This document shows positions 56,095 to 64,000 of a DNA stretch of 64,000 bases, piece by piece. Below the pieces are notes generated by a model that saw nothing but the letters and a program-made list of their open reading frames with translations, was not told the DNA's origin and made no database searches. Within the stretch, counting starts at the first letter, position 1. Each line of letters opens with the position of its first letter. The position numbers and the translations under genes were made by a program. The DNA comes from Tieghemiomyces parasiticus (lineage: Eukaryota; Kickxellomycota; Dimargaritomycetes; Dimargaritales; Dimargaritaceae): contig JANBPT010000084.1 in NCBI GenBank assembly GCA_027575765.1, positions 1 to 64,000 of the forward strand, written 5' to 3'.

Positions 56095-56779
56095 TCAAAC
56101 ACTTCCCGATTTCGTCTGCCTTTTATTTGGTGTTATTGATTGCAGACTCGCCCCACGACCATCTCCTTCCTTTTGTCACCGTCACTGATGTTACTACCTC
56201 GCGTACTGCACCTCCATCACCGCTGATTTAATCTACCGCCGACTCAATTCGGGTCCTAATATATGGAATTGTTTCCATCGCCGACCTTTCACTCAATTAT
56301 TGTCCTCACGTTATTTCGTGTTTTTTTTTTCATTTTCGTTGCCCCTAACGTATCGCATCCTTGTTCTTTTATCGCCCCCTCCTCTCTCTCTCTCCCTCTT
56401 CTATTGTTCCGCCTTTTTTCCTTGCTGTGCACTGTAATTGACCCTCCTCCAAGATATAACCCACCCCCCCCCTCGACTAATCTAGTTTAAACTTCCTAAT
56501 TCAATACCCGTACTCACTGCTATACGTACTACAGTGTCGGCGGTATCTATCGAAACTATAGGGTCTAACGCCGCCTCCTCCTTTTGTGAATTAGGGCTAC
56601 CCTCAATTACAAATACTCAGACCAAAAAGCAGGGGTGATTTGTCGAGTCGAATCGTAATTATACCAATATTTATTCGCTAAGTGCCATTCTATGGGGTGC
56701 GGGTTCAATGTGCTGGCCGCGTACTGGGTATCCCCCTCCCCATGGATCTATACTAGACGAGTCAAGGACGTGGTCCCGC
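56095..56779. other. Convergent intergenic region RasGEF-RhoGAP / ETFA
   Basis: 685 bp between stop codons. It is T/C-rich on the plus strand, with T11 near 56320, a CT tract around 56380-56402 and a C9 run near 56464. Presumed 3' untranslated regions. Confidence 0.55.
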
Positions 56780-58204
56780 TTACTTAGAGGCAGCCACCTT
56801 CTCCGTAAGCTCGGGTACCAACTTGAAGATGTCTCCCACCAGGCCGTAGTCGGCCACCTGGAAGATGGGGCAGTCAGGGTCCTTGTTCACGGCCACGATG
56901 ATCTTGCTGTCCTTCATACCGGCCAGGTGCTGGATGGCTCCGGAGATACCCAGCGCCACGTAGAGCTCAGGCGCAACGATCTTACCCGTCTGACCAACCT
57001 GCAGCGAGTTGTCGCAGTATCCAGCGTCTACGGCCGCCCGGGAGGCGCCGACTGGTGGTTGAAGCAAAGAGGGCGAGGGGAAGGGGAAGCACAGGACGGA
57101 AGAATGAGCTATGTGATAAGCTTCGTGTTCCAGGCCGGAATCATCATAAGATGACGGCCCGCATTTTCATGGGCCCGCCGAAATAGTCTCAATCCATCAC
57201 GTTGTCCAAAACCGAAGCACCAAACAAACCAAAAGGGACTTACCAGCGGCTCCAAGGGCATCGGCCAGCTTATAGACCATGTCAAAGTTCTCCTTGCTCT
57301 TGAAGGCTCGGCCACCGCTCACGACGATCTTGGCCCCGGCCAGCTCCGGACGGTCGCTCTTGCTAACTTCCTCGCCGACCCAGGCGGTGGGCGACTGGGT
57401 GTCGGCCGTAGGGGCCTTTTCGACAGTGGCTACCTCGCCCTTAATAGCCGCGGCCGGGAAGGCGGTGGTGCGCACCGTGACGATCTTGATGGGATCCTTG
57501 GTCCGCACGGTGGCGATGGCGTTACCGGCGTACACGGGTCGGACAAAGGTATCCGATCCTTCAACGGCCGTAATATCGGACACCTGGGCCACGTCTAGGA
57601 TGGCGGCAGCGCGGGGCAGGATGCTCTTACCAAAGGCGGTGTGGGCGGCCACCACATGCTCGGCGCTGAGCTGCTTCTGGGTGGCCACTACCAGGGGGGC
57701 GTACACCTCGGGCAAGCCGTGGTCGTACGCGGCATCCTCCGCCAGCAAGACTTTGGAAACGTGCTCATACTTGGCTACGGACTCTGCGACGGCTTTGGCC
57801 TGCGATCCAGCGACTAGAGCGGTGACGGGCTGGCTCAGCTTCCCGGCAGCGGTCAGTGCGTTGAGGGTGGCCGGGGACAGAACGGCGTCCTTGTGTTCCA
57901 CTAAAAGTAGGGTTGCCAGGCGAGCGGTACTCTGACTGAAGGCCCGGGTACCCAGCCACTGGTAGCGTGGGTATTAAGGATTGCCGACGAGGGGATGGTG
58001 TGCAGGCAAAGGTAGACGATCAGTTCAGACCAGGTGAGGCAGGAGGGTTAAGGGGTCGGGCTGTCCAAGAGTAGAGGGACGAACCACTTCTGTCACCCGC
58101 TGAAGACGGGGTCCACGTGGCACAGGCCTTCGAGCCACTTGGACGGCGCTTACCTTGGCGGAGGCGACACGGTTAGGGGCGGTGCGGAGAGCGGCGGCTA
58201 ACAT
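56780..58204 (-). CDS. ETFA: Electron transfer flavoprotein subunit alpha, mitochondrial
   Basis: Three exons on the minus strand: 58204-58154, 57931-57244, 57051-56780; 336 residues (human 333). Exon 1 (17 codons, [17 protein letters not shown]) is a mitochondrial presequence separated from the mature protein by a 222-nt intron. ETF takes electrons from acyl-CoA dehydrogenases, including those of branched-chain amino acid and fatty acid oxidation, and passes them to ETF-ubiquinone oxidoreductase. The N-terminal alpha/beta domain ([27 protein letters not shown]) and the FAD domain ([59 protein letters not shown]) are complete. At the first acceptor two AGs lie 4 nt apart; only the downstream one (57933-57932) keeps the frame. 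The ATG at 58204 is chosen because upstream in-frame codons contain no ATG. Confidence 0.95.
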
Positions 58205-60005
58205 GGCGAGGAGACTGGACAGCGGTGCAAACAAGATGGGTGAATGTGACTCCTCAGGGATGTTGAGATGAACGGTGGGGTGGGGAACTAGAGCGTCGGC
58301 GGCTTCGTCGGTATGCGAGTCAAATGGCGGTGGTTAGATGTAGAATAGTTGGTAGAGCAGGAAAGTGGGTAGGGGCCAGACAAAGAGGTTCAGGGTCGTG
58401 CATCCCAAGGGACATAGGACTCGCCCGCTTAAACGGGGGGGGGACCCCAAGTGACCGGAGCAGGTATGGAAGTAGTCACGTTCAGATGCGACAGTGGGAG
58501 GCAGGGTGGGGGTCATTGGCCCCTCTACCTCGCCCTTTCCCCCCGCTCTTCTCACACACCAGCAGGCCGTCATGTGATTATTACTCGGATCAGACCTGTA
58601 TGGGTGCGGGGTAGAGGTACTCTTCCCTTTGCCAGCTCTGATGCCAGGCTTCTAATTGCGGGACGCAGATGGGGAGCGCGGACTCGCATGGGTCTTGTGG
58701 CTGGACACTGTAGGTGACTGACCACTAAGCCGGCCCCAAAAGGGTCAGTGCCAACCTTGGCCTATGGTAGGTTTCACTTACCTGCAATGCCCCGGTACCT
58801 TCCGCTTAAGCTCCCGATACTTATTTCCGAGGGTGGGCAAGTGTAGAAAGCAAGCCACCGGAATCTCCACCGGCCGTTCCCTGCTGTAACCTGTCAAGCA
58901 CTCGACAGCGGACCTGCAGAAATGCCTATCCTTTCATACCGGGATGAGACCAGTATCGCCCGGGAAAGGGCCAGAGCCCCCACAAACACCTATAATGTAG
59001 TAATGGTGGCACGACCACGGTCTCATATTTGACGTGTCCTATCTACTACCCTAGAGTCGCCGGCTCTCCTCAATGAGCGCTGATGCCGAGTTTGCCAGTG
59101 GCCTACAAGGTTGCCTCTTTGGCTGTGACAATCAGAGATCAGTCATCCCGCGCCACAACGATGGCCCCCGTTACGTACTGGTTCGGCAAGTAAAATGTAA
59201 AGTTTCCGGAGCCGTCCCCGCCTTGAATCTAATCCCGACGGCCCCTTATGAGAGTGACCGGCCCCCTTCGGGGTCAGAGCCCCTCACTATCGCTGAATCA
59301 CCGGGAACTTTGGTCAGGGACCAGGCTGCCAGTACCGAACCGAACGATACTTTGAGGTGGTCCGTTGCTCTGCACCGTGCCCACCACGAACTCGCGGACT
59401 ACCGCTGGGAAGAACCTGGTCAGGCGAGCCCTCCCCTGGACTTTGACGCCCTCCCCTGTCATGCCGCCGAGCCCGCAGCCGACCAGACCACGTCATACGG
59501 CTGATCCAACCGTCCCGCACGACCCCAGCACAACCGCAGATCGGCCAAATATGCCGGTTGTTCGCCAACACTCAACCGTTCCCCTCTCCTTTATAATTGC
59601 ATTCGTCCGCCCTTTTCCCCTTCAAAATTCTTACCTGGCGACCTTTATCGTAGTAACTCATCAAACCCGCCACCGGGTTGCACCTGTTAATATGCAGCCT
59701 CTATTCTATTTCTTTCAAACTTATTATCGTAATTTTCCCTACATTGCCCTTGTCTGACACGACCGGGCCGTACCTGCCAACTGGCCATCGCCGCACCCGC
59801 CTCCCCTGTCAATTCAGATTGCCTTGGTTGAGTCCACGGCTTGCCGCCACACTCAGCACACGGACCCACCACTTCCGTGTTCTCACCTTTTGTTTGTCCT
59901 ACCTTTTCTTGTTCGCCTCCATCACCATTTGCTTTCGAGTCCCAGGCCCTTTTGTCTGTCTTCCCCTTTTTGCCAACCTACTATCTGCCGTCCTGCTTAT
60001 TCAGT
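58205..60005. other. Divergent intergenic region ETFA / sphingomyelinase-like
   Basis: 1.8 kb. G9 run at 58435-58443; from about 59510 the plus strand is pyrimidine-rich up to the next ATG, with a weak TATAATT at 59592. The 143-codon frame at 59073-59504 resembles nothing known and is not called. Confidence 0.55.
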
Positions 60006-61416
60006 ATGCAGGTCGTTCCGACGGCCCAGGCGCTGTCCGTCGGCGCCTTCCTGTTTGCCACTTTGGTCATTGTCTTTAATGCTTATGTGCTTGACCACCA
60101 GTACCGGAGCCCGTCGCTGACCAGCGGTACCGCGCCGGCAGCTTACGATCGCATCCGCCTGCTCACCCTCAACATGTACATGCGGCCTCCGCTCATTCAC
60201 AGCCACACCACGGACTACAAGGACGCCCGGCTCGACTACCTCATCGAGACCGTACTGCCCCATTACGACGTGATCACCTTGCAAGAGATGTTCGCCTTTG
60301 CCAGTACCCGCCGCGGCCGGCTCATCCGGGCCGCGGAGGAGCAAGGGTTTAGGTTCTGGATTGCCAGCCCCAGCAAGTCCCTGTGGGACCTTTCTATCGA
60401 CGGCGGCCTGCTGATTCTGAGTCGCTACCCAATCGTGGAGAGGGACTCGATACGTTACACCCGCGGCCAGCACAGCGATTGGTAAGCACCCAGGAATTTG
60501 GCATTGTGAAGTCTGGCCAGTCTATTTAAGGCGCCAAGAAGAGAAGGAGAAACGTCGCCCCGCCCAGCTTACCGGCCCGGACTGCCTCTACAAATAGCGG
60601 CGGCCTAATCCCTTCCACGGCGTCTCAAGGACAGCCGAATTGCCTTCTCCCTACTTACTCCTTGACCCACCCCCTGACCCTCTCTTCACTCCTCCCCCCT
60701 CCGCCCTTAGGCTTGCCGCCAAGGGGGTCCTGTACGCTAAGATCGCAGTCAACCCGGACAGTCACCTCCACATCTTTACCACACATACCCAGGCTTCCTA
60801 CGGCCGGGTCACTCCTATCGACGATGCTAGCGTCCTCATCCGCTTCGACCAGTTCGCACACCTCTCGGAGTTTATGCGCAACAAGGTGGCGAGCCGCCTG
60901 CCGGGCGAGCCCGTCGTGGTCCAGGGTGATTTTAATGTGGACGCCCGCGTGCACGACGACGGGGAGAGTGAGGATCTCCACGACAAGCGCAGCAGCGAGG
61001 AGTACCGCGAGGCCGTGTCTATTCTGGAGGGTCGGGGTCGGCTCAACCACACGGCCGCTGCCACGCACCCCTTACCACTGACAGATCTGGTGTATCAGCG
61101 GGTGGGTTACCATCCGATTACCTTTGGCGACGTCCTGGATTTACCTGACGGCAAGCGGGTGCCCCGGGACACGGTCCTGACAGGCAATGATATGCTTAGT
61201 TCCTGTCAGCGTCTAGATTACATTTTCTGGGCCGATCCTCTGGCCTACCCCGAAGACTACGAGGGCAACGCTAGGTTCACCCTGCAACCTGTGAACGCCA
61301 CCGTCGAGCCGTTTTTCACCAAATCCGAAGAGCAGCACCTGCCTTTCACTCAGATTTCTGATCACTATGGTGTGGCCACCGAGCTGAAGGTGGTCGATCT
61401 GGCTGAGAATTACTAG
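60006..61416 (+). CDS. Membrane-anchored neutral sphingomyelinase-like phosphodiesterase (EEP family)
   Basis: Two exons, 60006-60481 and 60711-61416, with a 229-nt GT-AG intron in phase 2 splitting the Trp of HSDWLAAKG; 393 residues. An N-terminal hydrophobic segment (residues about 7-30, ALSVGAFLFATLVIVFNAYV) should act as signal anchor. The rest is a DNase-I-like (endonuclease/exonuclease/phosphatase) fold with the metal and catalytic motifs LNMYMRP, LQEMF, TTHTQAS, GDFNVD, LDYIFW and SDHYGV. WLAAKGVLY resembles the equivalent block of sphingomyelinases. Neutral sphingomyelinases cleave sphingomyelin, or inositol phosphosphingolipids in fungi, to ceramide (EC 3.1.4.12 or related). Whether this one acts on sphingolipids or another phosphodiester is not decided by sequence alone. 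With an N-terminal anchor the catalytic domain may face the lumen or outside. Confidence 0.82.
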
Positions 61417-62091
61417 TAACGGGCGGCCCAGGGGCTCGAACGGGGTTCCGCACCCTTCGAACCCTTCGCTTCTACAGCATTATCTTCTCGCTGTCCACTG
61501 CCTTGCGTTTCTCCTGTACACTATTCATATCGCTGTCGAATTGCTTGCATGATTACTGAAGATACCGTCGTACTTGTCCCACAGACCTGGTGGGTTCTTC
61601 GTCAGGTCTGTGTCACCTCACGGCAGCTCTTTCGGTATGACATGACTCAACATTAAAATGTAGCTCGAGACTGCAACTGCGCGGTGTCCGTCAAAATGGT
61701 CAGCTAATGGTTCAGTCAATCGAGCTCTTCCACCTACCAGGCTGAATTGCGCAACATGCATGAAGGGCCTGGTGTAGTTCGACCGCAACAAAGATATGGG
61801 GAGTGGACTGGGCAAGGTGGTCTATGCACTTCCGGCAGATAGGGTGGGAATCAATTAGGGCCCCATAGAGGAAGATGACGTCCTGGGCCCTAACCCTTGG
61901 CCCACCGTGCATCTGTGTGACTTGCCCCGGTCTGACCTGATAGGCAGCCTAAGGGGTTCGTCCTCCCTTAAAACACCACCCCTGCCCACGCCGTTTGGTT
62001 TGCAACCAACCTACCCTGACATTCGCCTTACATTTATATTCCTACTCTCCATCCTGGACACTTACCCGCTATCTGCAACCCCCACTTAACG
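61417..62091. other. Intergenic region sphingomyelinase-like / APEH (tandem)
   Basis: 675 bp with a 10-bp-stem hairpin at 61580-61612 and a short pyrimidine-rich stretch before the APEH ATG. No gene is recognised. Confidence 0.55.
61580..61612. repeat. Perfect 10-bp inverted repeat (hairpin)
   Basis: CACAGACCTG and CAGGTCTGTG flank a 13-nt loop, 164 bp after the stop of the sphingomyelinase-like gene, so possibly in its 3' untranslated region. About one such stem is expected by chance in a window of this size. Confidence 0.5.
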
Positions 62092-64000
62092 ATGGCACCC
62101 ACCCATTCGGACCTGGTCCAGCGCTTGTACGAACAGGCCCGTCTGACTCCAGCCGTCAGCTCCGCCCACGTCTTTCCGACCACAGACCACACGCTGACCA
62201 TCAGCGTCACGACCAGCCAAGCCGATCCCGTCCGCCAGACTCGCCGTTCGGTGACCCACCAACAGGTGATCCGGGTGGAGGCGGATCCCGAAGCCGCGGC
62301 CACGGGTGCCCCCTGGCGACTGGAAGCGCTGGCCACTACCGTACCTACGGAGCAGGTTGGCGTGAGCCTCCAGGCCTGGTCGCCCACCCACCGTCACCTG
62401 GCCGTCCTGCGCAACGTGTCGGATGGTGAGACCAATAAGCCCCGTCGGTTCGTGGAGGTGTGGACCCACAATGCCCTGACCCAGACCGTCGAGGTCACGG
62501 ACGTGCATGGTGGCTTTTATGTCACGTACCCATTCGGCCAGCTCAGCTGGTCCCGCGACGAGACCCGCCTGGTGTACCTTGCCGAGCGCAAGCCGACCGA
62601 GGACGCCCATACCAAGTTCGACTACGTCCCAGACTACGGGGAGGGTTTCACCGGCAACCGGGCCCCCGCCCTGGTGCTCGTGGACCTTCCCGCTGGCCAC
62701 GCCCGCGTCCTGGATTTGGGCCTTGACCAGCAGCTGGGGCCTGGCCAGCCCGTGTTTGGCCCGGGCGATACCTCGTTGATCTTCACCGGATACCAGCAGG
62801 GCCCCCAGCCCGTCGGGGTGGTCTACTGTTTCAACCGGCCTATTAGCATTTACCAGCTCGACCTAGCCGCCCCGGAGGCCCGACCCGTCCGCCTCACCGA
62901 CACTGCCAGCTCGGCGCGGTCCCCGCGACTGACCCCGGATGGAACCCGACTGGTCTACCTAGTGAACCCTCGGGGCGGGGCACACAATCGCTGTACCGGC
63001 TTGGCCGTCCACGATTTCCGTGACGGCCACACCCGGTCCGCGGTGTCCGTGGTAAATGACCCGTCGCCGGATCGGAGCGATGGCTTCCCGGGACTCTACC
63101 TGACCGTGCTCCCAACTGACCCCTGGTGCCTAACCCCGGACCGACCGGATTGGCTGGTGTGCGCCAGCGCCTGGGGTAGTCGCACCACCCTCCTCATGAT
63201 CCACCTAGGAACCGGCCGCGTGGTCAATCTCACTCCGGACCCACGAACGGGTTCGTGGGCATTCCTGGACGCCACCCGTAACCTTCTAGTGGCCAGTCAG
63301 AGCACCCCGGCCCAGCCCCATCACCTACAGCTCGGAGTGGTTAGTTTTAACGACCAGGACACACCCTCCGCGCACTGGCTCCCTGTGCCAGACCCGACTA
63401 CCGCCGCCAGCCCCGCGCGGGACTTAACTGAACTCATTCAGTGGGAGACGGTGTCCTTCGCCGAGCGCTACCCCGGTCTGGAAGGCATCCTGGTCCGCCC
63501 TGCCGACGAGTCGAAGACCAGCTCGGTGACGGCGGTTTCCTCGGTGGTCCGCCGCGCCTCCACCGAGTGGCGCGCCAAGGTCTCGCTGACCGGTAGCCCG
63601 CTGATGGTGTTCCCACACGGCGGTCCGCATTCGGTGTCGACCACGGAGTTCAGCTGGCTGACGGCCGCCTTCGCGCTGGCCGGGTTCGCCGTGCTCTTCA
63701 CCAACTACCGCGGCTCGGTAGGCTTTGGCCAGGATTTTGTCGACAGCCTGATTGGCGAAATTGGCGATTTGGAGGTGGAGGATGTACACGTAATGGGCCA
63801 GACGGTACTCGCTCGCCACGCCGAGCTCCACTTGGACCCCAAGCGCGTCTTCCACTTTGGCGGGTCACATGGCGGCTTCATCGGTGCCCACCTGTCAGCA
63901 CGCTATCCGGACGCCTACCAAGCCGTATGCCTGCGCAACCCGGTCATTAACATCGGGTCAATGGCGGCCGCCACCGATATCCCGGACTGGTGTCACTTTG
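62092..64000 (+). CDS. APEH: Acylaminoacyl-peptidase (APEH, S9C), C-terminus cut by window end
   Basis: The frame is open from the ATG at 62092 to the window end, 636 complete codons (human APEH is 732), so about the last 90-100 residues are missing. It removes N-acetylated amino acids from the ends of peptides (EC 3.4.19.1), in the cytosol, downstream of proteasomal degradation. The beta-propeller domain shows LSWSRDETRLVYLAE, GRAP- and SPRLTPDGTRLVYL-type blades, and GIxY-like FPGLYLTVLP. The catalytic domain has FPHGGPHSVSTTEFSW, NYRGSVGFGQDF and the nucleophile Ser592 in FGGSHGGF (human Ser587), followed by RNPVINIGSMAAATDIPDWC, nearly the human sequence. The catalytic Asp and His lie beyond the window. 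No intron is needed in the part seen. Confidence 0.95.
   Translation, partial: MAPTHSDLVQRLYEQARLTPAVSSAHVFPTTDHTLTISVTTSQADPVRQTRRSVTHQQVIRVEADPEAAATGAPWRLEALATTVPTEQVGVSLQAWSPTHRHLAVLRNVSDGETNKPRRFVEVWTHNALTQTVEVTDVHGGFYVTYPFGQLSWSRDETRLVYLAERKPTEDAHTKFDYVPDYGEGFTGNRAPALVLVDLPAGHARVLDLGLDQQLGPGQPVFGPGDTSLIFTGYQQGPQPVGVVYCFNRPISIYQLDLAAPEARPVRLTDTASSARSPRLTPDGTRLVYLVNPRGGAHNRCTGLAVHDFRDGHTRSAVSVVNDPSPDRSDGFPGLYLTVLPTDPWCLTPDRPDWLVCASAWGSRTTLLMIHLGTGRVVNLTPDPRTGSWAFLDATRNLLVASQSTPAQPHHLQLGVVSFNDQDTPSAHWLPVPDPTTAASPARDLTELIQWETVSFAERYPGLEGILVRPADESKTSSVTAVSSVVRRASTEWRAKVSLTGSPLMVFPHGGPHSVSTTEFSWLTAAFALAGFAVLFTNYRGSVGFGQDFVDSLIGEIGDLEVEDVHVMGQTVLARHAELHLDPKRVFHFGGSHGGFIGAHLSARYPDAYQAVCLRNPVINIGSMAAATDIPDWCHF

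Noticed and set aside
59073..59504. 143-codon open frame (+) upstream of the sphingomyelinase-like gene
   Set aside because: No family resemblance, no leader-like sequence before it, and codon choice unlike the C-ending bias of the real genes.
1..64000. CRISPR arrays, operons, prophage or bacterial-type systems
   Set aside because: The window is intron-containing eukaryotic DNA; no regularly spaced repeats or polycistronic layout are present.

Overview
The window is nuclear DNA of a fungus, most likely an early-diverging (non-Dikarya) lineage. The genes are single-copy eukaryotic housekeeping genes with short spliceosomal introns (118-451 nt, almost all with GTAAGT-like donors). Coding sequence is GC-rich with a strong preference for C at third codon positions. 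Trehalose-6-phosphate phosphatase, a secreted histidine-brace oxygenase and homogentisate dioxygenase fit a fungus. ECD, a 4EHP-type cap-binding protein, acylaminoacyl peptidase and a BRI3-like protein argue against a Saccharomyces-like yeast. The lineage assignment is inference.

Layout: 1-354 (-) 5' part of an NmrA/Rossmann-like gene; 2980-7110 (+) VIP1/Asp1 inositol pyrophosphate kinase-phosphatase, 5 exons; 8693-9727 (+) eIF4E family; 10206-12957 (-) ECD, 5 exons; 16572-19094 (+) TPS2; 19830-21182 (-) branched-chain ketoacid dehydrogenase E1 alpha; 27090-28028 (+) AA11-like LPMO; 28886-29359 (-) eIF5A; 32732-33946 (-) VPS25, 5 exons; 34541-35452 (+) PHS1 dehydratase, 2 exons; 35785-37373 (-) homogentisate dioxygenase, 2 exons; 40363-43485 (+) CNNM/Mam3 transporter, 5 exons including a 28-nt microexon; 44303-45016 (-) BRI3-like membrane protein; 48715-56094 (+) a 2459-residue RasGEF-PH-RhoGAP protein; 56780-58204 (-) ETF alpha, 3 exons; 60006-61416 (+) membrane-anchored neutral sphingomyelinase-like phosphodiesterase, 2 exons; 62092-64000 (+) acylaminoacyl peptidase, cut by the window end.

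Genes mostly alternate in strand. Convergent pairs are close together (0.33-0.86 kb) while divergent pairs are usually separated by 1.8-5.9 kb. The intergenic DNA holds no recognisable transposon protein, tRNA or rRNA. It carries many C/G homopolymers of 8-13 nt, and pyrimidine-rich leaders (on the coding strand) precede most start codons.

There is no operon-like system. Functional links are loose: BCKDHA and ETFA act in mitochondrial branched-chain amino acid oxidation and HGD in tyrosine/phenylalanine catabolism; PHS1 and the sphingomyelinase act on very-long-chain fatty acid and sphingolipid metabolism; eIF4E-like and eIF5A act in translation. The most unusual object is the giant protein with two tandem RasGEF_N/RasGEF-like modules, PH domains, a coiled coil and a RhoGAP domain with its arginine finger. 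Exon structures were deduced by eye from splice consensus and protein-family continuity; no search or transcript data were available.
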